From: G963704535 sp963704535
GTDB taxonomy: Bacteria > Chloroflexota > Chloroflexia > Chloroflexales > Roseiflexaceae
DNA length: 64,000 bases
Assembly: GCA_963704535.1 (NCBI GenBank)
Contig: OY969916.1
Span: 7,564,001 to 7,628,000 of the forward strand
Direction of reading: 5' to 3'
The notes under the pieces were generated by a model. The model was given only the letters and a program-made list of their open reading frames with translations, was not told where the DNA came from and searched no databases. A program made the translations under genes and the position numbers. Below are positions 32,901 to 42,206 of the stretch, in pieces. Position 1 is the first letter of the stretch. Every line of letters starts with the position of its first letter.

Positions 32901-35900
32901 GGCGGTCAACTGGTCGGCCAGCACCCGCACATGCGGAGTCTGGAGCATGCTGTAGTGATCGCCGGGAACGTCGTAGACCGCGACGCCGCCGGCGACCCAG
33001 CGATCCCACGCCGCAAGCTGCTGCCGGCGCTCGCTCAAGCCGAGCGCGCCGCTGCGGAAGAGCGCGACGCGGCCCTGGTAGGGCTGCGGGCGATACTGGC
33101 CGGCCGCGCGCAGGTTGGCCCGGTAGACTTGCACGTAGCGCCGAAAGTGCCCGATCTCGATACCGTCAGGCACCAATCCCAGCTCGCGCGCCCGCTCAAG
33201 CACATAGCCGAGCTGTTCGTCCGGCTCAAGCCGCCCAAGCTCGCCGATCGGTGGCGCGATCCGCTTGCCGAACCCCGCCGCCAGGTCGGTCGCAAACGCC
33301 TCCAGCAGCGCACTATCATCGCCGGCGCCGTCGTGGGCTGGTGGCGCCCAACTGTCGATCAGCGCCAGCAGCCGCACCGCGTGCCCGGCCTGGCGGAGCT
33401 GCTGCGCCATCTCGAAGGCGATCACCCCGCCCAGCGACCAGCCGCCCAGCAGGTAGGGACCGTGCGGCTGGGCGGCGCGCAGCGCATCGATATACTGCGC
33501 GGCCATCTGCTCGACGTGCGTGTGGGGCTGCTCTTCGCCTTCGAGCCCGGGCGCCTGGAGCCCATACAGCGGCTGGTCGCGGCCCAGCCGCCGCGCCAGC
33601 TCGACGTAGCCGAACACGCCGCCGCCAACCGGGTGGACGCAGAAGAACGGCAGCCGCGAACCGCCGGGCTGAATCGCGACCAGCGGCGAGTGGTGCGCCG
33701 GCCCGCCCCGCTGGCGCAGCTCCGCCGCCAGGCGCGCGATCGTGCCGGCCTGAAAGAGTGACGACAGCGGCGCCTCCAGCCCCATGTGATTCTGAATCTG
33801 GCCCACCAGCGCCATCGCCAGCAGCGAGTGGCCGCCCAGCGCAAAGAAGTGGTGCTGGACGCCAATCGGGCGCACATTGAGCAGATCCTCCCAGATGCGT
33901 ACGAGCTGGAGTTCGACCTGGTCGCGCGGCGCGACATATTGCTCCTGCAAATCAACCTGGTCGGCCGGCATGGGCAGGGCGGAGCGGTCCAGCTTGCCGC
34001 TGGATGTCAGCGGCAGCGCCTCCATCAGCACGAACGCCGAGGGGACCATATAGTCTGGTAGGCGATCACGCAGGAACTGGCGCAGCTCCCCTGCGAATTG
34101 AGAATTGAGAATTGAGAATTGAGAATCTGCCTTCTCGCTGCTTTGTTCTTTGTTCTTTGTTCTTTGTTCTTGCTTGGGGACGACGTAGGCGACGAGCCGC
34201 TTCTCGCCGGGCGCATCCTCACGCGCCAGGACGGCGGCGTCGCGCACGGCAGGGTGGCGCGTCAAGGCGGCGGCGATCTCGCTCAGCTCGATCCGGTAGC
34301 CACGCAGCTTGACCTGCTCGTCGGCCCGCCCCACGAACTCGATCGTGCCGTCGGGGCGGTAGCGGGCCTGGTCGCCGGTCCGATAAAGTCTGTTGTCAGT
34401 TGTCAGTGGTCCGTTGTCAGTTGCAACTGACAACGGACCACTGACAACTGACCACGGACAAGGCATAAAGCGTTCGGCGGTGAGGTCGGGCCGGTTGAGG
34501 TACCCGCGCGCCACGCCCGCGCCGCCGATGTAGAGTTCCCCGACGATGCCGATCGGCACCGGCTCCATCCGCGCATCCAACACGTAGATCTGGGTGTTGT
34601 GCCAAGGCCGCCCGATCGGGTAGGTTGTGTCGGCGCGATCGGCATCCCAGCGGAAGATCGTGCTGTCGCTGCTGCCCTCGGTGGCGCCGTAGCACGTGTA
34701 CAGGTCGAGGCGCCCGACCCAGCGCCGCGCCAGTTCGGGCGGCACCGGCTCGCCGCCGACCGTGACGCTGTGCAACGCGCGCCCAGCCGTGGGGGGAATG
34801 TAGGCCAGCGCCGACGGCGTCAGGGTCATCATCGTCACCGCCTGCCGGTCGAGCAGATCCGCCAGCGCCCGTGGGTCCAGCAGCATGGCGTCTCGCGCCA
34901 GCACCACCGCCGCGCCACGGGTCAGCGCGAGAAAGATCTCCAGCGCCGACACGTCGAAGGAGAAGGCAGCGTACTGCAAAATGCGGCTCGCCGGGCCGAT
35001 CTCCAGCAGTGTCGTATTCGCACGGACGCCGTTGCTGACGCCGCGGTGCGTCACCAGCACGCCCTTGGGGGCGCCGGTGGAGCCCGACGTATAGACGATA
35101 TAGATCAGAGCATCGACCGTGGTCGTGTGCGCTGGGTTGTCGGCGCGCTCCTGGGCGATCGTTTCCCAGTTGGCGACCAGATCGATCACGGTTGATTGTC
35201 CAGGGTCCGCTGGAGGCGTGATGCTAGGTGCTCTTACCTGGTCCGCTGGAGGTGTATGCGCCGCCGAGGGCGTAGCTCCTTCGTCGTCCGCTGGGGGCGT
35301 ATGCAATACGCCCTTACGATCGGTGGCGCTTTGTTCTTGATTCTTTGTTCTTTGTTCTTGGTTGGTGAGCACCAGCGACACCGTCGCATCCTCCAGCATA
35401 TACCGGAGCCGCTCGGTCGGGTCGCGCGGGTTCAGCGGGACATACGCGCCGCCCGCTTTCAGCACGCCCAGCATGCCCACCACCAACTCTGGCGACCGCT
35501 CCACCAGCATCGCGACCGGCACCTCCGGGCCGACGCCGCGCCGCCGCAGATAGTGCGCCAGCCGGTTGGCGCGCCGGTTCAGCGCCCCGTAGCTGAGTTG
35601 CTGATCTTCAAACACCAGCGCCACGGCATCCGGCGTGTGCGCCACCTGGACCTCGAAGAGCTGGTGCAGCGTCTGGTCGTGGGGGTAGCCGGCGGCGGTC
35701 GCGTTCCAGTTGATCAGCAGTTGCCGGCGCTCGGCCTCGGTCAGCATCGCCGCATCCCCGATGCGCTGGCCGGGATCAGCGGTGAAGGTCTCCAGCAGTG
35801 TCTGGAAATGCCCGATCAGCCGCGTGATCGTCGGCTCGTCAAACAGGTCGGTGTTGTACTCGACCAGCCCGCTGATGCCGTCGCCGATCTCGGTGATCAC

Positions 35901-38900
35901 CAGGGCAAGCTCAAATGGCGCGGTCCCATTATCGATCAGGACAGGGCGCAGCGTGCGGCCCGGCAGATCGATCAGCGGCAGTGGGGCGATCTCGGCGACA
36001 AACATGACCTGGATCAGCGGGGTGTGGCTGGCATCACGTTCCGGGCGCAGCTCCTCCACCAGCTTCTCAAAGGGCAGATCCTGGTGGGCGTAGGCGCCGG
36101 TCGCGACGGCGCGCACCTGCGCCAGCAGTGCTCGAAAGGTCGGGTTGCCGGACAGATCGGTGCGCAGCGCCAGCGTATTGAGGAATGGGCCAATCAGCCC
36201 GTGGGTCTCGGGGCGGGTGCGGTTGGCGATCGGCGTGCCCACCACAATATCGGTCTGGCTGGTGTAGCGGTGCAGCAGCGCCTGGAAGACCGCCAGCAGC
36301 AGCATAAACAGCGTCGCCCCTTCGCGCTGGCCCAGCGCCCGCGCTGCCTGGGCCGTCGCTGGCGCCAGGGCGAATGGATGGCGCGCTCCACGGAAGGTCG
36401 CGGCGATCGGGCGCGGTCGATCGGTCGGCAGCACCAGCCGCGCCGCGCCGGCCAGCCGCTCGCGCCAGTAGACCAGTTGGCGCTGGAGCGGCGATGTCCC
36501 CGGCGCGCCCGCGCCCAGCAGCCAGGCGCGCTGCCACTGAGCGAAATCAGCATATTGGATGAGGAGCGGTGGTAAGGCCGGGGTTCTCCTGTCATTACTC
36601 CCGCTGATATACGCCGCGTAGAGCGCGCTGTGCTCGCGGGCCAGCACACCGATCGACCAATCGTCGGAGATGATGTGGTGGAGCGTCAGCAGCAGCAGGT
36701 GCTCGTCCGGGGCCAGCCGCGCGACCGCCATCCGCAGCAGCGGCCCGCGCGCCAGATCGAACGGGCGCCGCGCTTCCTCACGCGCCCATCGCAGGGCCGC
36801 CACCTCGCGCTCGTCCCCTGGTAGCGACCGTAGATCGATCAACGGTAGGGGCGTTTCGTGAAACGCCCTTCCGGCGTGAAACGCCATCCCATCGCCAGCA
36901 CGCGCCGGTACGGGCGTATGGCCATACGCCCCCGGCGCGACCACTTGCACCGGTTGCCCATCAACTTGCGCGAAGGTCGTGCGCAGGATCTCATGCCGCT
37001 CGATGATCGCGTTCAGGCTCCAGGCCAGCGCGGCCAGGTCGAGGGCGCCGCTCATGCGCCAGGCGTAAGCGCCGGAGTAGAGTGGGGTGTCAGAGATCAG
37101 CTGATCGAGCAGCCACAGGCGCTGCTGGGCAAACGAGGCGGGGAATCTATCGAGCGCGGCGCCTTGTCGTTGGCGCAGCAGCCTGATCTGGTCGCTCCCG
37201 GCGTGCTCGGCGGAAGCATGGCGCCGTTCGATCACCCGCGCCAGCGACGCCAACGTAGCGTTATCAAAAAAGTCGGGCAGCGTCAGCTCGACCGCGAAGG
37301 CTTCGCGCACCCGCCCGATCGCCTGCATGACCAGCAGCGAGTGCCCGCCCAAGTCGCCGAAGAAGTCAGCCTCCAGCGCGACCCGTTCGACCCCCAGCAC
37401 GTCCTGCCAGATCTGCGCCAGCGTCGCCGCGACGCCCTCCAGGGGTGCGGCGGGAGCTTGTTCAGCGCCCTGGTGCATGGCATTGGGCGCCGGCAGCGCG
37501 CTCCGATCGAACTTGCCATTCGCCGTGAGCGGGAGCGCCTCCAACGGCACCAGCGCCAACGGCAGCATGTAGCTGGGGAGCCACGACTGGAGAAACGCGC
37601 GTAGCTCCGAAAGCACCTGCTTCGCCGCCCGCCGCCGGACCGGGCTATTGACGTAGTCACTCAATGGTCGAGAGGGGGTGAAGGGGTGAAGGGGTGAGGG
37701 GGTGACGGGGAGAAGAGGAGCAGAGCGGAACACGACATCATAGCAGTGCGGGTGATCGGCGTCCGACCAGGTGATATCGACATCGTACGGCGTCTCCTCG
37801 GCCAGCGCCCACAGGTCCATGGGGTCGATCCCAGTGGCGGCGGAGGCTCGTATGGCATCGCGCAGGTCGGCGGCGGTGGGTGGCGCAGTGGGACTGGCTA
37901 GCAGCTTACTGGCTCCAACGTCGGCCGCGACGCGCGCATTGGGTACGTGGCGCAGCCCGACGAGCGCATATTCGCCCTCCGCGAGCAGCCGGTGCAGCTC
38001 CGCCGGCGTGTGCCGTTCGCTCCAATCCAGCCACGCGACTTCCGGCGTGTCCTGAGTGGTCTGCTCGACCTGGAGGATGACATCGTACCGAAATTTCGTA
38101 AGCTCATGATGCTGCCGACCGTGCTTGAGGAGTACCCGCACCGCAGTGATGCGTGGCAACAGGCGCTTGAGCGCGCCGAAGAACGCCGGATCGACTAGCA
38201 ACTCGTGCTCGTGGAGCGCCCGCTGGCGGCTGCGCGCGCGCAACTCGTGCGCCGGAAGCGCCGGCGGCGCGTGGTGCAGCTCGACCGATACGGCAAAGGC
38301 GTTCAACAGCGCCAGGTTGCGTACGTCCCCGATAAACACTGCGCCGCCCGGTCGCACCACCCGCAATGCCCCCTCCAGAACGCGCAGCAGATAATCGGCA
38401 TCGGGGAAATATTGGATCACCGAGTTCAGAATCACAGTGTCGAACGTCTGCGCCGCGATGCCCTGGAGATCGTCGGCGGCGCCTTGGGTGAGCGTCACAC
38501 TGGGCAGATCGAGCCGCTCAAGCTGCCGCTGGACGTAGTCGATCGCCGCTGGCGAGAAGTCGATGCCGTGATAGTGATCGCAGTGGGGTGCGAGCTGAAA
38601 CAACAGCAGACCCAGGCCGCAGCCGATCTCCAGCACGCGCTGTGGCCGCAAAGCCTCAATGCGGCTGACGGTGCAATCCAGCCACTCACGCATCGCGGCG
38701 GTGCCCAGCGGCTGGCCGGTGTAGCTACTGTTCCAGCCGGTCACATTGAATGTCGGCTCCGGGACGGCGGCAGACTGGTCGTAGACCGAGTCGTGGAGCG
38801 CCTGCCACTCGGCGACATGCTCGCCGACCACCGACCACTGACCGCCGACCACCGACTGCTCTGAGAGGGTGAAGGGGTGAAAGGGTGAAGGGGTGATCGC

Positions 38901-41282
38901 TTCTGTGGTCCCCATCACCTTGTCACCTTGTCGCCTTGTCACCTTGTCATTCAGATCGGTCGTCGGTCGTCGGTCGTCGGTCGTCGGGACGAAGTAGGCC
39001 ACCAGCCGCTTGTCGCCGGGGATATCCTCGCGCACGATCACCATCGCGTCGCGCACATCGGGGGATTGGCGCAGCGCCGCCTCGATCTCGCCCAGCTCGA
39101 TGCGGAACCCGCGCAGCTTGACCTGGCGGTCGATCCGGCCCAGGAACTCGATATTGCCGTCGGGCAGGTAGCGGGCAAGGTCGCCGGTCCGGTACAGCCG
39201 ACTGGAGATTGGAGATTGGAGATTGGAGATTGGAGATTGCGCGCCACTCAATCTCCAATCTCTAATCTCTACTCTCTCTTGCGCGAAGGGATTGGGCACA
39301 AAACGCTCTGCGGTCAAATCAGGGCGATTAAGGTAGCCGCGCGCCAGGCCGTCGCCGCCGATGTACAGCTCGCCCGGTACGCCGATCGGCACCGGCTGCA
39401 TGTGCGTGTCCAGCAGGTAGATCTGCATATTCTGGACTGGGCGACCGATCGGCGCCATGCCGCTGCGTTGCTCCTCGGTCGGGACACTGTACAGCGTGGC
39501 CGAGATGCTGGCCTCGGTGGGGCCATAGCCGACGATGATCCGCATCGCCGGGTGCCGCTCGCCGATCGACGCGAGCAGGGGCGCGGGGATCGGCTCGACG
39601 CCGACCAGCAGCCGGCGCAGGCACAGCGCCCGCGAACCCTGTAGCCACGCGGTCAGGTCGGCCAGCATAAACGGCGGGATGTAGGCGCTGGTAATCTGCT
39701 GCTGATCGAGCCACTCGATCACCCGCTTTCCATCGGCGCGCAGGTGCTCGGGGACAATATGCAGCACCGCCCCGGCCAGCAGCGGGGAGAAGATCTCGTA
39801 GATCGAGACGTCGAAGCTGATGCTGGTCCAGAAGCCGGCGCGGTCGCCCAGCGCGAGTGGCTGGCGGCACTGGTGATCCGCCAGCAAACTCACGATGCCG
39901 CTGTGGACGCTGGCGACTCCCTTGGGCCGGCCGGTCGAGCCCGAGGTGTAGAGCAGATAGGCGATCTGTTCCGGCTGCGCGCCGCACTCCGGGTTCGTCT
40001 CCGGCTGACGGGCGATAGTGGGCCAATCGGCATCCAGATCGACCACGGAGGGGGTGAAGGGGTGAAGGGGTGAAGGGGTGAAGAGGTGAAGGGACTTCTC
40101 CCTTTCACCCTTTCTCCCCTTCACCCCTTCTCCTCGTGCGGTCGTCGCGGTGAGCAGCGCCGCAACCCGTGCCTCATCCAACATATACTGGACACGCTCC
40201 TGAGGGTAAGACGGGTCGAGCGGCAGGTAGGCGCCGCCGGCTTTGAGGATGCCCAGTAGGGCCACGATCAGCTGCGGCGAGCGTTCCATGAAGACGCCGA
40301 TCGGCGTGTCCGGCCCGACGCCCAACGTTTGCAGGTGGTGCGCGAGCTGGTTGGCGCGCCGGTTGAGCGCCCCGTAGCTGAGTTGCCGCCCCTCCCAGGC
40401 CACTGCCACCGCATCCGGTGTGCGCGCTGCCTGAGCCTCGAAGAGTTGGTGGAGACACTGGTCCTGCGCGTAGGGCGCCTCGGTCGCGTTCCAACCGTAC
40501 AGCAGTTGCTGTCGTTCGGCCTCGGTCAGCATGGGCAGGGCCGAGATGCGACATTCGGGGTCTGTGGCGCCACCGGCCAGTACAGTCTGAAGGTGGCCAA
40601 TGAACCTGGCGATAGTTTGCTGGTCGAATAGGTCGGGGCTGTACTCCACGACGCCGCCGATTGCCTTCTCGTCCTCCCGGAGCGAGAGCGCAAGCTCGGC
40701 CGCCACGACCTGCGCCGGCTCGTCGAGCGTGGGTGAGGAGAGCTGTTGTAGGCTGAAGGCGACCTGGAACAGAGGCGCGTTGTTCAGGTCATGCTGGGGC
40801 CACAAGATCTCCACAAGGTGCTCGAACGGCACCTGGTGGGCGTAGGCGTCATCGCAGACCTGGCGCACCCGCTCCAACAGCCTGCGAAAGGAGGGATCCC
40901 CTGACAGATCGCTGCGCAGCCCCAGCATGTCGGCGAAGCAGCCGATCGCCGGTCCGGTCGGGGCATGGGCGTGGCCCGTGGTCGGCGCGCCGATGACCAG
41001 ATCATCCTGCCCGCTGTAGCGCTGGAGTACAACTTGGAACGCCGCCAGCAGCAGCGTGAATAGGGGCGCGCCAGCCTGGTGGCTGCACACTCGTGTGGCG
41101 GCGGCGAGGGCCGGTGGCAGCGCGAATGGAAACTGTGCGGCGGCGCGGGTTGGTGTGGCTGGTCGTGGCCGGTCGGTCGGCAGTTCCAGATGTGTCGGCA
41201 CCCCGGCCAGGTGCGCTTTCCAGTAGTCCAGGTGCGGCGTCGGCGCCGCGCCGCTCACGCGCCCATCGCCGCTGAATTGCAT
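32835..41282 (-). CDS. nonribosomal peptide synthetase, C(truncated)-A-MT-T-C-A-T-TE
   Basis: 2815 residues in one frame. Domains: C-terminal lobe of a condensation domain only (about 1-245, no HHxxxDG); A1 with YTSGSTGRPKG near 445; methyltransferase (VLEIGCGLGLLLFQLA near 880) inserted between the A1 core and its tail; T1 (LGGHSLLVMQ near 1312); C2 with HHIISDDWS near 1537; A2 with YTSGSTGAPKG near 2065; T2 (LGGHSLLAM near 2484); thioesterase with GWSLGG near 2613 and GDHYSM near 2772. It would build and release a short, probably N-methylated peptide. Translated short repeats interrupt inter-motif loops in both A domains, near MT and in C2. The start codon is 24 bp from a MITE copy. Confidence 0.93.
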   Translation of the reverse strand: MQFSGDGRVSGAAPTPHLDYWKAHLAGVPTHLELPTDRPRPATPTRAAAQFPFALPPALAAATRVCSHQAGAPLFTLLLAAFQVVLQRYSGQDDLVIGAPTTGHAHAPTGPAIGCFADMLGLRSDLSGDPSFRRLLERVRQVCDDAYAHQVPFEHLVEILWPQHDLNNAPLFQVAFSLQQLSSPTLDEPAQVVAAELALSLREDEKAIGGVVEYSPDLFDQQTIARFIGHLQTVLAGGATDPECRISALPMLTEAERQQLLYGWNATEAPYAQDQCLHQLFEAQAARTPDAVAVAWEGRQLSYGALNRRANQLAHHLQTLGVGPDTPIGVFMERSPQLIVALLGILKAGGAYLPLDPSYPQERVQYMLDEARVAALLTATTARGEGVKGRKGEREKSLHLFTPSPLHPFTPSVVDLDADWPTIARQPETNPECGAQPEQIAYLLYTSGSTGRPKGVASVHSGIVSLLADHQCRQPLALGDRAGFWTSISFDVSIYEIFSPLLAGAVLHIVPEHLRADGKRVIEWLDQQQITSAYIPPFMLADLTAWLQGSRALCLRRLLVGVEPIPAPLLASIGERHPAMRIIVGYGPTEASISATLYSVPTEEQRSGMAPIGRPVQNMQIYLLDTHMQPVPIGVPGELYIGGDGLARGYLNRPDLTAERFVPNPFAQERVEIRDWRLSGAQSPISNLQSPISSRLYRTGDLARYLPDGNIEFLGRIDRQVKLRGFRIELGEIEAALRQSPDVRDAMVIVREDIPGDKRLVAYFVPTTDDRRPTTDLNDKVTRRQGDKVMGTTEAITPSPFHPFTLSEQSVVGGQWSVVGEHVAEWQALHDSVYDQSAAVPEPTFNVTGWNSSYTGQPLGTAAMREWLDCTVSRIEALRPQRVLEIGCGLGLLLFQLAPHCDHYHGIDFSPAAIDYVQRQLERLDLPSVTLTQGAADDLQGIAAQTFDTVILNSVIQYFPDADYLLRVLEGALRVVRPGGAVFIGDVRNLALLNAFAVSVELHHAPPALPAHELRARSRQRALHEHELLVDPAFFGALKRLLPRITAVRVLLKHGRQHHELTKFRYDVILQVEQTTQDTPEVAWLDWSERHTPAELHRLLAEGEYALVGLRHVPNARVAADVGASKLLASPTAPPTAADLRDAIRASAATGIDPMDLWALAEETPYDVDITWSDADHPHCYDVVFRSAPLLPVTPSPLHPFTPSRPLSDYVNSPVRRRAAKQVLSELRAFLQSWLPSYMLPLALVPLEALPLTANGKFDRSALPAPNAMHQGAEQAPAAPLEGVAATLAQIWQDVLGVERVALEADFFGDLGGHSLLVMQAIGRVREAFAVELTLPDFFDNATLASLARVIERRHASAEHAGSDQIRLLRQRQGAALDRFPASFAQQRLWLLDQLISDTPLYSGAYAWRMSGALDLAALAWSLNAIIERHEILRTTFAQVDGQPVQVVAPGAYGHTPVPARAGDGMAFHAGRAFHETPLPLIDLRSLPGDEREVAALRWAREEARRPFDLARGPLLRMAVARLAPDEHLLLLTLHHIISDDWSIGVLAREHSALYAAYISGSNDRRTPALPPLLIQYADFAQWQRAWLLGAGAPGTSPLQRQLVYWRERLAGAARLVLPTDRPRPIAATFRGARHPFALAPATAQAARALGQREGATLFMLLLAVFQALLHRYTSQTDIVVGTPIANRTRPETHGLIGPFLNTLALRTDLSGNPTFRALLAQVRAVATGAYAHQDLPFEKLVEELRPERDASHTPLIQVMFVAEIAPLPLIDLPGRTLRPVLIDNGTAPFELALVITEIGDGISGLVEYNTDLFDEPTITRLIGHFQTLLETFTADPGQRIGDAAMLTEAERRQLLINWNATAAGYPHDQTLHQLFEVQVAHTPDAVALVFEDQQLSYGALNRRANRLAHYLRRRGVGPEVPVAMLVERSPELVVGMLGVLKAGGAYVPLNPRDPTERLRYMLEDATVSLVLTNQEQRTKNQEQSATDRKGVLHTPPADDEGATPSAAHTPPADQVRAPSITPPADPGQSTVIDLVANWETIAQERADNPAHTTTVDALIYIVYTSGSTGAPKGVLVTHRGVSNGVRANTTLLEIGPASRILQYAAFSFDVSALEIFLALTRGAAVVLARDAMLLDPRALADLLDRQAVTMMTLTPSALAYIPPTAGRALHSVTVGGEPVPPELARRWVGRLDLYTCYGATEGSSDSTIFRWDADRADTTYPIGRPWHNTQIYVLDARMEPVPIGIVGELYIGGAGVARGYLNRPDLTAERFMPCPWSVVSGPLSVATDNGPLTTDNRLYRTGDQARYRPDGTIEFVGRADEQVKLRGYRIELSEIAAALTRHPAVRDAAVLAREDAPGEKRLVAYVVPKQEQRTKNKEQSSEKADSQFSILNSQFAGELRQFLRDRLPDYMVPSAFVLMEALPLTSSGKLDRSALPMPADQVDLQEQYVAPRDQVELQLVRIWEDLLNVRPIGVQHHFFALGGHSLLAMALVGQIQNHMGLEAPLSSLFQAGTIARLAAELRQRGGPAHHSPLVAIQPGGSRLPFFCVHPVGGGVFGYVELARRLGRDQPLYGLQAPGLEGEEQPHTHVEQMAAQYIDALRAAQPHGPYLLGGWSLGGVIAFEMAQQLRQAGHAVRLLALIDSWAPPAHDGAGDDSALLEAFATDLAAGFGKRIAPPIGELGRLEPDEQLGYVLERARELGLVPDGIEIGHFRRYVQVYRANLRAAGQYRPQPYQGRVALFRSGALGLSERRQQLAAWDRWVAGGVAVYDVPGDHYSMLQTPHVRVLADQLTALFEKGEFEGAAPQEALFHHES
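34095..34176. repeat. in-frame AATTGAG and TTCTTTG heptamers inside NRPS A2
   Basis: AATTGAGAATTGAGAATTG then TTGTTCTTTGTTCTTTG; translated on the minus strand as KQEQRTKNKEQ and SQFSILNSQF between the A2 core and its C-terminal subdomain. Confidence 0.9.
34388..34458. repeat. in-frame TCAGTTG/GTCCGTT heptamer hairpin inside NRPS A2
   Basis: GTTGTCAGTTGTCAGTGGTC faces its complement GACAACGGACCACTGACAAC; translated as WSVVSGPLSVATDNGPLTTD just before the LYRTGD motif. Confidence 0.9.
35213..35365. repeat. in-frame HTPPAD-type element copies and TTCTTTG heptamers inside NRPS A2
   Basis: Three or four copies of the TCCGCTGGAGGCGT block (translated HTPPAD), one with the palindrome GGGCGTATGCAATACGCCC, then TTCTTTGTTCTTTGTTCTTG (NQEQRTKNQEQ). 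Located just before the A2 phosphate-binding motif. Confidence 0.88.
36840..36940. repeat. in-frame GGGCG palindromes inside NRPS C2
   Basis: GGGCGTTTCGTGAAACGCCC and GGGCGTATGGCCATACGCCC are perfect palindromes translated as AFHETPLP and GAYGHTPVP inside the condensation domain. Confidence 0.85.
37672..37708. repeat. in-frame GGGGTGAA octamers after the NRPS methyltransferase
   Basis: GGGGGTGAAGGGGTGAAGGG and neighbours, translated VTPSPLHPFTPS. Confidence 0.88.
38815..38992. repeat. four repeat families stacked in frame between NRPS A1 and methyltransferase
   Basis: GACCACTGACC heptamers, GGGGTGAA octamers, CTTGTCAC octamers and CGTCGGT heptamers follow one another; translated VVGGQWSVVGE, TPSPFHPFTLS, DKVTRRQGDKV and TTDDRRPTTD. 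About 58 residues in all. Confidence 0.88.
39200..39282. repeat. in-frame GAGATTG heptamer hairpin inside NRPS A1
   Basis: GGAGATTGGAGATTGGAGAT faces CAATCTCCAATCTCTAATC; translated IRDWRLSGAQSPISNLQSPI immediately before LYRTGD, the same loop that carries a different repeat in A2. Confidence 0.9.
40048..40135. repeat. in-frame GGGGTGAA octamer hairpin inside NRPS A1
   Basis: GGGGTGAAGGGGTGAAGGGG then TTCACCCTTTCTCCCCTTCA; translated GEGVKGRKGEREK and LHLFTPSPLHPFTPS before the A1 phosphate-binding motif. Confidence 0.9.
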
Positions 41283-41305
41283 ACGCTCCTCATTATGAGA
41301 TTCTG

Positions 41306-41412
41306 AGAGACTGTTTGAAAAGTCTATCTGCCGCTGGAGTTTCCTGGTGGAAAGGGGGCGTTTGAGGGGGAAGCCCCATCAAACTCCCCCTTTCCAAAGA
41401 GTTTCTGAAAAA
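41306..41412. mobile_element. MITE-like element next to the NRPS start
   Basis: AGAGACTGTTTGAAAAGTC at the left, GTTTGAGGGGG/CCCCATCAAACTCCCCC core and CCTTTCCAAAGAGTTTCT at the right. It lies 24 bp from the truncated NRPS start codon. Confidence 0.75.
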
Positions 41413-41558
41413 AAGGGGGATGACAGGCAACGTGGCCGGCACTAGCATACCATGAGTTAAAAAAAAGTCAAGAACTGGAGCGGGAGCGACCATGATCGTC
41501 GCTGTCGTGTATAATGGAGCGCACATTTTTATCGGCGATCAGCCAGTGTGAGGTTCTC

Positions 41559-42056
41559 ATGACCACGCCGCTCTTCGACCCAAACCGCGACCCCTTCGGG
41601 GATGTCCAACGTGCCCTTGAGCAAGCGCGGGATGAAAAGAAAAATGTGCTGCTCGACCTCGGCGGTGATTGGTGCATCTGGTGCCAGCGGCTTGAGACAT
41701 TCATTCTTGAGCACCCTGAATTGCTGCACCTGCGCGAGACGCACTATATCACGGTCAAGATTTATGTCGGCGCCGAGGAGGGGACCAATTTCGATTTCCT
41801 CCAACGCCTGCCGTCGTTCGAGGGAGTGCCGCACCTATTCGTGTACAACAGCCGCGGCCAGCTCCTGTGCTCGCAAGCCACCGATCCGCTCGAAGAAGGC
41901 GACTCCTACAATTACGAGCGGGTGAAGACCTTCCTGACCACGTGGGCCGATTGGCGGCTCTCCCCCTACGATGCGCTGTCCACGGAAGAACTGAAGCGCC
42001 GCTTCGAGCAGGGCATCTTTCCGGCAGATTCGTCTGGGCCGGTGTTGTCGGCGTAG
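41559..42056 (+). CDS. thioredoxin-fold protein
   Basis: The 165-residue protein has a thioredoxin-like fold with the redox motif WCIWC (Cys39, Cys42 from ATG 41559) preceded by KKNVLLDLGGD, and a cis-Pro-containing segment FEGVPHLFVYNSRGQ. It resembles the cytoplasmic thioredoxin_7/DUF255-like group; no signal peptide is present. The ATG at 41559 is chosen over an in-frame upstream start at 41514 because a TATAAT box lies at 41510-41515 and would leave no leader for the longer form. Divergent from the NRPS. Confidence 0.8.
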   Translation: MTTPLFDPNRDPFGDVQRALEQARDEKKNVLLDLGGDWCIWCQRLETFILEHPELLHLRETHYITVKIYVGAEEGTNFDFLQRLPSFEGVPHLFVYNSRGQLLCSQATDPLEEGDSYNYERVKTFLTTWADWRLSPYDALSTEELKRRFEQGIFPADSSGPVLSA

Positions 42057-42206
42057 AAGCGCCACTCCGCATAATTCATCGTGTATTGCGCCGTTGGTCC
42101 AGTGTGAGGGGCATGGGCCACGGATGCGACGGATCAGACCGATGTCCAGGGATTCAGCTATTGGTAGCGTATCCGTGGGGATCGTCCATGAGTTGCGCTG
42201 GGAACA

